DNA of 49,201 nt from contig FR882013.1 of the NCBI GenBank assembly GCA_000435615.1, positions 29,881-79,081 of the forward strand, in the 5' to 3' direction. Positions 16,994 through 23,682 of this stretch are shown here, piece by piece. The notes beneath the pieces were generated by a model. That model was not told the origin of the DNA. It did not search any database and saw only the letters and a list, made by a program, of their open reading frames with translations. Every line of letters begins with the position of its first letter. Within the stretch, counting starts at the first letter, position 1. Origin of the DNA: Firmicutes bacterium CAG:238. Its GTDB lineage: Bacteria > Bacillota > Clostridia > Peptostreptococcales > Anaerovoracaceae. A program made the translations under genes and the position numbers.

Positions 16994-17371
16994 ATGCATT
17001 ACAAAAAAGAAGAGAACGAAACAATTACCATGATTGGAAAATCTTCTATAATTCCGCAAACTGCTGAAGAAATCACAGAAGAAAAGTACAACGAAATTAT
17101 GGCAACAATTCAAAATAAACCTGATGATACACTTGAAACGGCTTACTACTTATCAGCCGAAACAGAAACCTATGCAGCACGAAACACCACACATGACGAA
17201 AAAGTTGACTGGTATGCGTCAGCAGTAATCAACGAACAAATGACGCTTGACCAAGTGCCAGGAGAATTCAGGGAAGAAGTGAAAGCAAAACTACCACAGT
17301 CTGAAACTGAAAAGTACACACTGGACGAAGCAGCGGCGATCATAGCAAGTGAGGTGGCAAGCGATGAATAA
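16994..17371 (+). CDS. Phage protein of tail-fibre region, unknown
   Basis: 125 residues from ATG 16994, which follows AGAGGAAG; an earlier in-frame start would run into the previous gene. Acidic and Thr-rich, with TAEEITEEKYNEIMATIQNKP and a helical C-terminus (EREEVKAKLP, DEAAAIIASEVASDE). Small helical proteins here may be fibre-assembly chaperones; I do not recognise a family. It overlaps the next start by eight bases. Confidence 0.6.
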   Translation: MHYKKEENETITMIGKSSIIPQTAEEITEEKYNEIMATIQNKPDDTLETAYYLSAETETYAARNTTHDEKVDWYASAVINEQMTLDQVPGEFREEVKAKLPQSETEKYTLDEAAAIIASEVASDE

Positions 17372-17816
17372 AAAAGAACTGGTGACGGCTATGAAAGCCA
17401 TGAGAAACACAGCAGATGACCAAACAGCAGCAAAGGCAATGGAACTTTACCCGTTGTTCGCTGACATTGCAGGAACATACCAGCACAAGGGATTCCGCTG
17501 CCGTTACGAAGTGGGCGGTCAGATGAATTTATACAAGCTGTCTTGTGATGATACCACGGAGCAAGGCACACTGATTGTTGAGAATTGGAATCCTGCCGAT
17601 GCAGAGGCAATATGGACAGCCATTGACATTGAACATGCTGGAACACTGGCTGACCCGATTCCAGCCGCAGCTGGTATGGAATACATCAAGGGTAAGTACT
17701 ACATTGAGGGCGGAACTATCTATCTGATGAACCGTCAAGGCATGGCAGACGGCGAATCCGTTGTACTGTACTACTTGCCGTCGCAGTTAGTCGGGCAGTA
17801 TTTCGAAGCGGTATAA
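17364..17816 (+). CDS. Phage protein of tail-fibre region, unknown
   Basis: 150 residues from ATG 17364, preceded by GAGGTGG. An N-terminal helix (ELVTAMKAMRNTADDQTAAKAM) is followed by a beta-rich part: YQHKGFRCRYEVGGQMNLYKL, WNPADAEAIWTAID, then a GGTIYLMNRQGM/YYLPSQLVGQYFEAV end. The middle could bind a surface or carbohydrate, but no known domain is certain. It is the last intact gene of the tail-fibre block before a 170-base gap with structured sequence. Confidence 0.6.
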   Translation: MNKKELVTAMKAMRNTADDQTAAKAMELYPLFADIAGTYQHKGFRCRYEVGGQMNLYKLSCDDTTEQGTLIVENWNPADAEAIWTAIDIEHAGTLADPIPAAAGMEYIKGKYYIEGGTIYLMNRQGMADGESVVLYYLPSQLVGQYFEAV

Positions 17817-17819
17817 AAC

Positions 17820-17932
17820 AGAACCACATCAGCACATTTTCACTTTTTGACTGCTCGGGAGCGGTTAACCTAAAGCGGATAATCGCCAGCCTTGTGAGGG
17901 GGTAACATAACTTCTCGTTGTTGTGTGGTTCT
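17820..17932 (+). ncRNA. Candidate structured RNA (four-stem junction) after the fibre genes
   Basis: The ends AGAACCACA (17820-17828) and TGTGGTTCT (17924-17932) are perfectly complementary over 9 bp and close a 95-base interior holding three possible hairpins: CTGCT/AGCGG with loop CGGG, GCG/CGC round GATAAT, and GAGGGG/CTTCTC (two G-U). No coding frame is convincing here. The layout suggests a folded RNA in the late phage transcript, but no known family was recognised and conservation is untested. Confidence 0.4.
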
Positions 17933-17947
17933 ATATATTATAATGCT

Positions 17948-17976
17948 TGTCAGAAGCAAAATCTGACATGTTTTTT
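17948..17976 (+). terminator. Rho-independent terminator after the candidate RNA
   Basis: Arms TGTCAGA (17948-17954) and TCTGACA (17962-17968), loop AGCAAAA, then TG and six T. It ends the fibre-gene transcript or the candidate RNA. Confidence 0.75.
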
Positions 17977-17997
17977 GAATTTTTTTAGGTGGAGAAT

Positions 17998-18329
17998 ATG
18001 AAAGGCATAAAATTTGACAATTTTCATTCCTTCACGGAATGGGGGCTGATATTGTCTGAAAAGGACATCAAAAGCCCGAAGCTGAAGACGAAAGAAGTTG
18101 ACATTGACAGGCGGCACGGACAATGTGACCATCACAACCTTGCCTGCTGGTTGCAGACCAGCGGTGCAGCAAAACTTTCTGTGTCAGGGCAGTGGCACAG
18201 CTGTCTGGTTATGCACTGTAACGGCAGGCGGTCTGATCCGCTTTGCACGATACAGAACAGGCGATGCATGGGCGAATGCGGTAGCCAACACATGGCTGCC
18301 AATAGATATATCATTTATTTTGGACTAAT
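17998..18329 (+). pseudogene. Chimeric remnant: start of a second Dit gene joined to the end of a tail-fibre gene
   Basis: ATG 17998 follows AGGTGGAG and encodes KGIKFDNFHSFTEWGLILS and then SPKLKTKEVDI, the N-terminus of a distal tail protein of a family different from the Dit at 13797. At about 18098 the sequence changes frame and kind: in the +1 frame it reads LTLTGGTDNVTITTLPAGCR through GLIRFARYRTGD to WLPIDISFILD, the C-terminal tip of a phage fibre, ending at 18328. A Dit would continue VDIPGG (GACATT..AGGCGG) and the fibre has TLTGG (ACATTGACAGGCGG), so a deletion between similar short sequences explains the joint. The full frame from 17998 runs to 18351 but its second half is out of frame with the fibre. 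Confidence 0.7.
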
Positions 18330-18347
18330 CACGAAAGGAACGCAGCA

Positions 18348-18632
18348 ATGATTGAAACAATACTGGCATGGGGCGGTGGAATTGTACTAATTGGAAATGT
18401 TGGGGCGGTGATTTATAAAATCATCAAGCCCAGTATTGACATACGAAAAGAAGTTGACAGGCTGGAAAGGCATGACAAACAAGACCTTGAAAAAATCCAA
18501 AACCTTGAAGAACTGAATAAAGCACAATGCAAAATGCTTCTTGCTATGATTGACCACATGATTGACGGAAACCATGTGGACAAGATGAAAGAAACACGGG
18601 AACGCATAATTGAATTATTTACAGACATATGA
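18348..18632 (+). CDS. Holin-like small membrane protein (XhlA/BhlA-type layout)
   Basis: 94 residues: one N-terminal membrane helix (about 5-25, ILAWGGGIVLIGNVGAVIY), then a charged coiled-coil part (about 32-60, RKEVDRLERHDKQDLEKIQ) and a short C-terminal MIDGNHVDKMKETRERI. This layout is common in small membrane proteins at the end of Gram-positive prophage tail modules that aid lysis. Here no endolysin follows; that gene lies in the head module. ATG 18348 overlaps the end of the chimeric frame. Confidence 0.65.
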   Translation: MIETILAWGGGIVLIGNVGAVIYKIIKPSIDIRKEVDRLERHDKQDLEKIQNLEELNKAQCKMLLAMIDHMIDGNHVDKMKETRERIIELFTDI

Positions 18633-18633
18633 A

Positions 18634-18658
18634 AAGGGCAGGATTAAAACCTGCCCTT
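18634..18658. terminator. Bidirectional terminator between convergent genes
   Basis: Perfect 9-bp stem AAGGGCAGG / CCTGCCCTT with loop ATTAAAA, T-rich on the right and A-rich on the left, between the rightward holin-like gene and the leftward gene at 18664. Confidence 0.88.
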
Positions 18659-18663
18659 ATTTG

Positions 18664-19185
18664 TCATATTTTCTGCTGACACATTGATTCATATATTTTC
18701 ATTGTGGTATCGTTGAATTGATCTGTGTATGGTTCAAGATTTTCACGAAACTTCAAGAACTGGTTCTGCTTTCCCTTTTCGGTTTTCATTCCTTCAGCCT
18801 TTTCCTTTACATTCCAATAATATCTATACAGAAAATCTAATATGTATTTGTTTCTGTTTTCTTGAAATTCATTCAGCAAGGATGCAAGTGACTGATTCAC
18901 AGTGATTGATTTTACATACTTCATAAACGGTTCTATGCGCACAAGAGCAGTCAGTTTTTCTTCTGCAAGTTCCAACCTTGAAAAAAACACATCTGGCTTT
19001 GTAGTTGAATTGACCAATTTTGCTGAATCATCAAAGATCCGCATGTTGTTTGCAACCATCTTCACTGTTGCTGCTTCAAGTTGATTTTTATTTACGTACA
19101 GTCTGCTACTTTTGGTGGTCATGATGGTATTTTGCCATTCAATCAGTTCTTCATTTCCTTTCAATAATTTATCAAAAAATCCCAT
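18664..19185 (-). CDS. Leftward gene at the prophage edge, unknown function
   Basis: 173 residues, mostly helical and charged, beginning MGFFDKLLKGNEELIEWQNT. No membrane segment, catalytic motif or DNA-binding helix is evident. It is convergent to the phage late genes and has its own ribosome site (AAAGGAA before ATG 19185) and a possible TATAAT. A gene in this orientation at the end of a prophage is often lysogenically expressed cargo, but it could equally be the first chromosomal gene; no family was recognised. Confidence 0.7.
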   Translation of the reverse strand: MGFFDKLLKGNEELIEWQNTIMTTKSSRLYVNKNQLEAATVKMVANNMRIFDDSAKLVNSTTKPDVFFSRLELAEEKLTALVRIEPFMKYVKSITVNQSLASLLNEFQENRNKYILDFLYRYYWNVKEKAEGMKTEKGKQNQFLKFRENLEPYTDQFNDTTMKIYESMCQQKI

Positions 19186-19202
19186 GCTACATTCCTTTCT
19201 GC

Positions 19203-19208
19203 ATTATA
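19203..19208 (-). promoter_or_regulatory. Possible -10 element for the leftward gene
   Basis: TATAAT on the minus strand about 20 bases before the ATG at 19185. No good -35 is seen at the right distance, so the promoter is uncertain. Apart from this and the Pho region, 19,186-19,523 holds no coding frame that I can support. Confidence 0.3.
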
Positions 19209-19400
19209 GCCGTGTCCAAAATTTGCTTATATTGTAGAGCCGTAGCAGGCAAAAAGCAACCTGTTTTTATACGGTGGAACACCTGATTTTTTAACATAAA
19301 AGTATCAAAAATAATTATTCATAGCTAATTATAAGTAACATACAAGATGCAAAAAATATGCTGTAATTATTGATAAATGGCTATTTTTGAGCATTTCGGC

Positions 19401-19450
19401 TTAACATTTCGTTAATCCATTCTTTACATACATTTAACTTTTCTTTACGA
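19401..19450 (+). promoter_or_regulatory. PhoP-box array: five TTAACA-like repeats at 11-bp period
   Basis: TTAACA (19401), TTAATC (19412), TTTACA (19423), TTAACT (19434) and TTACGA (19445) recur at exactly 11 bases, one helical turn, matching the TT(A/T)ACA direct repeats bound by PhoP in Bacillus. A TAAAAT -10 lies at 19461-19466 with no -35, as expected where the bound regulator replaces it. The gene downstream is a phosphate symporter, so induction by phosphate starvation is likely. Confidence 0.7.
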
Positions 19451-19460
19451 AAATTTCAGG

Positions 19461-19466
19461 TAAAAT
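19461..19466 (+). promoter_or_regulatory. -10 element of the Na/Pi symporter gene
   Basis: TAAAAT about 60 bases before the start codon; the PhoP-like repeats end about 11 bases upstream, so an activator-dependent promoter is inferred. Confidence 0.5.
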
Positions 19467-19523
19467 AGAATTGGACGATAATGTGAAAAAGGAATGTTAA
19501 AGAAAAGTTAGAGGAGAACAGTA

Positions 19524-21287
19524 ATGGATTTTTTTGGGATTCTTCAGCTGATCGGCGGGCTCTGCCTGTTCCTGTTCGGCATGGAGACAATGGGAGACGG
19601 ACTGAAGAAAGCGTCCGGAAGTAAACTTGAAGAAATTTTGAGCCGCCTGACATCGAACGTGCCTAAGGGAGTGCTCTTGGGAACAGCGGTGACAGCGGTC
19701 ATTCAAAGCTCGTCAGCGACGACTGTCATGCTGGTAGGTTTCGTAAATTCGGGAATTATGTCGCTCAGACAGGCGATTCCGGTCATCATGGGCGCAAACA
19801 TAGGAACAACAGCTACGGCTTGGCTTCTCAGCCTTTCCGGAATTGAAGGTGACAGCTTCCTCATTCAGATGCTGAAGCCGATGTCATTTTCGCCGATTCT
19901 TGCGGCAGTGGCAATCGTCTTTATGATGTTTATGAAGAGCGAAAAGAAATATGACATCGGATTGATTTTAATCGGTTTTGCGGTACTGATGTACGGCATG
20001 GATATTATGAGTTCGGCAGTAAAGCCGCTGGCGGATGTGCCGGAATTCATCAGTGTTCTGACGATGTTCAGCAATCCGGTTCTCGGTGTTGCGGCAGGAG
20101 CTGTTTTTACCGCAGCGATCCAAAGTTCATCCGCTTCGGTCGGCATTCTGCAGGCACTTTGTAAAACCGGAGCGGTTACATATGGGACAACCATTCCAAT
20201 TATCATGGGACAGAATATCGGAACCTGTGTGACAGCAATTCTTTCTTCCATCGGCGCAAACCGCGGAGCCAAGAGAGTTGCGGCGGTACACCTCTCCTTT
20301 AATATTATCGGAACTATCGTATTCCTGGCAGTATTTTATACTGCGAATGCACTCGTGCATTTCGACTTCCTTGGCAATGTCGTAAATCCTGCGAATGTCG
20401 CAGTTATCCACAGCATCTTCAACATCGGCTGTAGCTTGCTGCTGCTGCCTTTCACCAAGGCTTTAGAAAAACTGGCAAATCTGGTAGTAAAAGATGCGCC
20501 GGAGGCAAAGAGCCAGGACGAGACATTAAACCTTTTGGAAGAGAGATTTCTGGCAACTCCGAGCTTTGCGGTAACGCAGTGTAAAGCTGTTGCAACCAAG
20601 ATGGCAAACCACGCAAGGGACTGTCTCTTTACCGCTATGAAACTGATGAAGGAATTTGACAGGGATAAATGCGATTATGTTTATCTGATAGAAGAAAAAA
20701 TCGACCGCTATGAGGATGCCTTGGGTGCTTATATCGTAAGACTTTCAAGGCTTGACATCAGCGAGGAGGACAGCAAAACGCTGACGATGATTCTGCATAA
20801 CTTAGGGGATTTGGAGAGAATCACAGACCATGCAAGAAACATCGCAGAGACCGCGGAAGAACTGCATAGGAAGAATCTCAGCTTTTCGCAGAACGCGCAG
20901 GCAGAAGTGGCTGTTTTTATGGATGCTGTCAAGGAAGTTGTGACTCTGGCAATCGATGCGTTTGAAAATGATGATCCGATTACTGCAGCAGAGGTTGAGC
21001 CATTGGAGGATGTTATCGACGCAATTCATGCTGAGGTAAAGAGCAGACATATCAGACGTTTGAAAGAGGGAACCTGCACGATTGAACTCGGATTTATTCT
21101 TTCCGACCTCGGCACGAATCTGGAGCGTGTCGCAGACCACTGCTCAAACCTGGCGGTCTGCGTGATTGAAACCGAAAAAGGCAATTTTGATATGCACCAC
21201 TATCTGGACGACCTTAAGCTGTACGGACACGATAATTTTGATGAGAAAATGCATAAATACGAAGCAAAATACGCGCTCCCGAGATAA
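19524..21287 (+). CDS. Na+/phosphate cotransporter with C-terminal PhoU-like domain
   Basis: 587 residues. Two inverted Na_Pi_cotrans repeats are visible in the membrane part: GTAVTAVIQSSSATTVMLVGF (about 55-75) and GAVFTAAIQSSSASVGILQA (about 192-211), each with the QSSSA motif that binds Na+ and phosphate; MGANIGTTATA and MGQNIGTCVTA are the paired GxNIGT elements. From about 330 follows a helical PhoU-like domain (ATKMANHARDCLFTAMKLM, LGDLERITDHARNIAE, LGTNLERVADHCSNLA). It imports phosphate at the cell membrane. GAGGAGA precedes ATG 19524. It is a single gene between a Pho-type promoter and a terminator. Confidence 0.93.
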   Translation: MDFFGILQLIGGLCLFLFGMETMGDGLKKASGSKLEEILSRLTSNVPKGVLLGTAVTAVIQSSSATTVMLVGFVNSGIMSLRQAIPVIMGANIGTTATAWLLSLSGIEGDSFLIQMLKPMSFSPILAAVAIVFMMFMKSEKKYDIGLILIGFAVLMYGMDIMSSAVKPLADVPEFISVLTMFSNPVLGVAAGAVFTAAIQSSSASVGILQALCKTGAVTYGTTIPIIMGQNIGTCVTAILSSIGANRGAKRVAAVHLSFNIIGTIVFLAVFYTANALVHFDFLGNVVNPANVAVIHSIFNIGCSLLLLPFTKALEKLANLVVKDAPEAKSQDETLNLLEERFLATPSFAVTQCKAVATKMANHARDCLFTAMKLMKEFDRDKCDYVYLIEEKIDRYEDALGAYIVRLSRLDISEEDSKTLTMILHNLGDLERITDHARNIAETAEELHRKNLSFSQNAQAEVAVFMDAVKEVVTLAIDAFENDDPITAAEVEPLEDVIDAIHAEVKSRHIRRLKEGTCTIELGFILSDLGTNLERVADHCSNLAVCVIETEKGNFDMHHYLDDLKLYGHDNFDEKMHKYEAKYALPR

Positions 21288-21310
21288 TTTGACGAGAATC
21301 AAAAGCAGGC

Positions 21311-21343
21311 AAAGCCCTTCTGCGATAAAGAGGGGCTTTTTTT
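21311..21343 (+). terminator. Terminator of the Na/Pi symporter gene
   Basis: AAAGCCCTTC (21311-21320) pairs with GAGGGGCTTT (21330-21339), 10 bp with one G-U, 9-base loop, then T-run. Confidence 0.85.
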
Positions 21344-21356
21344 CATATGCGCTTTA

Positions 21357-21365
21357 TGATACAAT
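21357..21365 (+). promoter_or_regulatory. Extended -10 promoter for the aldolase-folD pair
   Basis: TGATACAAT reads as TGn plus TACAAT, about 33 bases before ATG 21398. The -35 region is only T-rich, so recognition would rest on the extended -10. Confidence 0.45.
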
Positions 21366-21397
21366 ATAAAATGCACATTAGGGAACGAGGTTAAAAA

Positions 21398-22648
21398 ATG
21401 GAGAACATTACGAGAAAAATTTTTCAGCAGTTTAAGGACTGTGCGGATATTCTGAAAGCCAACGGTTTTGCGAACGCCGAAGGAACACGAATTCTTTTTG
21501 AAGCGGATGAAAAGGTTTTCGGAACTAAAATCGGAGCGGACATTGCAAATCTGAAAGAGGACGATATTGAAGAAGTTGAAATGAAGAGACTTCCGATGTC
21601 ACGCAAAGGGAAAAAAGCGATGATTTTTTCCCAGACCTTTTATTGTCAGAAGTGTCTGGCGGAGGCAGTGCCGTTTGCAGCGTCTTTGGACGACATGGCG
21701 CAGATTATCGGGCCTGCCGTATATGTAGCGGACGGGCGAACCGCAGACCGCTCGTCGGGAAAAAGTTTAAAGAAGGCTTTAAAGAGAAGCAACGGCTGCC
21801 TGGTTCTTCGCGCAGTGGATGGAAAGGGAAAAGGTATCGGATACAGCATTACCGTCGGCAGAACGCTTCACGAAGCGGCGACAGCTCTGACCGTAATGGA
21901 AAAGGCTGCCGAAGCGGAATGGAAGTCAGAGCGCCTTGGCGGAAGCAAGCCTCTTGATAAAAAAGAAGTGAAAGCTATGCGGCAGAATTATGAAAAGAAT
22001 TATTCCCAGCAGACGAAAGCGGAAACCGTCCCGACGGACTTTCCGGCGGAAGAAACGGAGCTTCGTGAGCACCTTGTGACATACGGAAACAAGCTTACAG
22101 AAAAGAGGCTTGTGCAGGGAACCTGGGGAAATCTTTCTGTAAGACTCGACAGCGAAACGATGCTTGTCACACCGTCCGGCATCGACTATGCTTTGCTGGA
22201 AGCAGGCGATATGGTTAAGGTAAACATTCACACCTTGAAAGCAGAAGGCGTGAATAAGCCGACCTCCGAGCTTGAGCTTCATGCGGAAATTTATAAGGCA
22301 AGGGAAGATGCCGGTGCAGTCGTGCATGCGCACTCGAAATATGCGAGTGTTTTTGCGTGCGCATGCAAGGGCATTCCGGTAGCCTCCAAGGAAAAAGACG
22401 CAAGAGAGCTTTTCGGAGCAACCATCCCAGTCGCTGCATATGCGCTTCCGGGGACGCATACACTTGCAGTCAATACCGCTTCAGCACTTGGAACAGGCAG
22501 CGCGGTCGTGATGGCGCACCACGGAATGGCAGTCTGCGGTAAAGACATGCGGAGTGCATTTGAAAATGCGCTTAAATTCGAGGAAACCGCGCGCGTTTCA
22601 TGGTATGACTACGAAAAAGAAGATTTTGAAGAAGAGCCGGAAGAGTAA
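21398..22648 (+). CDS. Class II aldolase/adducin family protein, tandem domains, first degenerate
   Basis: 416 residues. The C-terminal domain (about 225-400) is a complete class II aldolase: GTWGNLSVR, TPSGIDY, KPTSELELH, HAHS at 310-313 with zinc ligands H310 and H312, and AHHGM (H374/H375), as in fuculose-phosphate aldolases and ribulose-5-phosphate epimerases, which act on phosphorylated sugars. The N-terminal half (about 5-185) follows the same fold pattern (SLDDMAQIIGPAVYVADG, RSNGCLVLR, GRTLHEAATALTVMEKAAE) but has FSQTFYCQK instead of HAHS and lacks the nucleic-acid-free metal site, so it is likely a structural or regulatory duplicate. The sugar substrate is unknown. GAACGAGG precedes ATG; FolD follows after 39 bases. 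Confidence 0.82.
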   Translation: MENITRKIFQQFKDCADILKANGFANAEGTRILFEADEKVFGTKIGADIANLKEDDIEEVEMKRLPMSRKGKKAMIFSQTFYCQKCLAEAVPFAASLDDMAQIIGPAVYVADGRTADRSSGKSLKKALKRSNGCLVLRAVDGKGKGIGYSITVGRTLHEAATALTVMEKAAEAEWKSERLGGSKPLDKKEVKAMRQNYEKNYSQQTKAETVPTDFPAEETELREHLVTYGNKLTEKRLVQGTWGNLSVRLDSETMLVTPSGIDYALLEAGDMVKVNIHTLKAEGVNKPTSELELHAEIYKAREDAGAVVHAHSKYASVFACACKGIPVASKEKDARELFGATIPVAAYALPGTHTLAVNTASALGTGSAVVMAHHGMAVCGKDMRSAFENALKFEETARVSWYDYEKEDFEEEPEE

Positions 22649-22687
22649 GAAAGAATTTTAGAATAAAGGGACAGGAGACAGAAATAC

Positions 22688-23554
22688 ATGGAACGATTGA
22701 AGGGAAAACCCGTAGCGGAGTGGATTGATGAAAGGACAAAGGCGGAAGTTATGCGTCTGATCGAAGATGAGGGCATTGTTCCAACGCTTGCGATCCTTCG
22801 CGTGGGGAGCAAAGAGAGTGATATTGTGTATGAAAACAGTGCAGCGAAGAAAGCACAGACCTTAGGCATTCATATTGAAAAATTTATCATGGACGCAAAA
22901 GCAGATGAATCTGATATTATGGACATTGTAAAATTTATCAATGATTCCGAAAATATTCACGGTCTGCTGATGCTCAGACCGCTGCCGGAAACCGTGGATG
23001 AAGAAAGAATCTGCAACCATGTAAAATCGGAAAAAGATATCGACGGCATAACCGAAAAAGTTTTAGGCGGAATTTTTACGGGAAACCAGCTTGGATTTCC
23101 GCCGTGCACGGCAGAAGCTGCAATGGCAATTTTAAAATATTATGGAATCGATCCGAAAGGCAAACGAGCAGTCGTAATCGGCCGCAGTCTTGTGATTGGA
23201 AAGCCTGTTGCCATGATGCTGATGGAGCAGAACGCGACGGTTACTGTCTGTCACAGCAAAACGACACCGGAAGATTTAAAAGAAATCTGCCAAAATGCTG
23301 ATATCATCATCTGCGCGACAGGAAGACGCCACACGCTGACGAGGGAGCATGTGAACGGAAAGCAAGTCATTATAGATGTTGGAATCAATTTTGACGAAAA
23401 CGACAAAATGTGCGGAGACGCGGACTTTGAGGAAATCAAAGAGAATGTCGCAGCGATTACTCCTGTACCGGGAGGTGTCGGAACGGTTACGACAGCACTC
23501 CTCATGCACCATGTGGTACAGGCTGCGGGTGGGGCTGCCGACAAGCAAGTTTAA
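22688..23554 (+). CDS. folD: Methylene-THF dehydrogenase/cyclohydrolase family protein (FolD)
   Basis: 288 residues, full length for FolD, which interconverts 5,10-methylene-, methenyl- and 10-formyl-tetrahydrofolate. Seen: PTLAILRVGSKESDIVYENS in the folate site, GLLMLRPLPE, FPPCTAEAAMAILK, GRSLVIGKPVAMML (NAD(P) site), DVGIN and PVPGGVGTVTTALL. The catalytic lysine of the classical YxxxK motif (Lys56 in E. coli) falls on Ala52 here, with lysines at 54 and 55; this belongs to the YE..A.KR-like variant found in Clostridia, and either lysine could take the role or the cyclohydrolase step could be weak. Follows the aldolase gene; strong terminator after it. Confidence 0.85.
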   Translation: MERLKGKPVAEWIDERTKAEVMRLIEDEGIVPTLAILRVGSKESDIVYENSAAKKAQTLGIHIEKFIMDAKADESDIMDIVKFINDSENIHGLLMLRPLPETVDEERICNHVKSEKDIDGITEKVLGGIFTGNQLGFPPCTAEAAMAILKYYGIDPKGKRAVVIGRSLVIGKPVAMMLMEQNATVTVCHSKTTPEDLKEICQNADIIICATGRRHTLTREHVNGKQVIIDVGINFDENDKMCGDADFEEIKENVAAITPVPGGVGTVTTALLMHHVVQAAGGAADKQV

Positions 23555-23564
23555 TATTTTTGTA

Positions 23565-23600
23565 TGCGGGCGTGTGAAAAATGCATGCCCGCATTTTTTT
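23565..23600 (+). terminator. Terminator after folD
   Basis: TGCGGGCGTG (23565-23574) pairs with CATGCCCGCA (23584-23593), 10 bp with one G-U, followed by seven T. Confidence 0.9.
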
Positions 23601-23612
23601 GCAGAGCACCTC

Positions 23613-23641
23613 TTGACGTTAATTGGCTAAAGTGTTATACT
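23613..23641 (+). promoter_or_regulatory. Sigma-A promoter of the citrate operon
   Basis: TTGACG (23613-23618), 17-base spacer, TATACT (23636-23641). It stands 13 bases after the folD terminator and about 42 before the first start codon. Confidence 0.82.
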
Positions 23642-23652
23642 TGTATACAAGT
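23639..23652 (+). promoter_or_regulatory. 14-bp palindrome, likely operator of the operon's GntR/FCD regulator
   Basis: ACTTGTATACAAGT is a perfect palindrome with a GTATAC core. It overlaps the end of the -10 and the transcription start, where bound protein would block transcription. GntR/FadR-subfamily (FCD) proteins often bind TTGTATACAA-like sites, and one is encoded as the second gene of this operon. Confidence 0.65.
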
Positions 23653-23682
23653 TTAAAAAATGTTTATTCGGGAGGTAAAAAT

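Noticed and set aside
17820..17940. tRNA or tmRNA gene
   Set aside because: No cloverleaf, no T-arm GTTCRANNC box and no CCA end; the closed 113-base element does not fit a tRNA.
18098..18328. Separate small gene encoding the fibre-tip sequence
   Set aside because: There is no ribosome site before its first start codon, and the upstream sequence is the start of a different gene; better explained as the downstream half of a deletion scar.
1..19190. Diversity-generating retroelement or CRISPR array in the phage region
   Set aside because: No reverse transcriptase, no template/variable repeat pair and no regularly spaced repeats; the only tandem repeats are the 21- and 23-bp duplications.
19186..19523. 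Prophage attachment site (attR)
   Set aside because: Only one end of the prophage is in the window, so no matching direct repeat can be shown; no tRNA gene lies at the edge.
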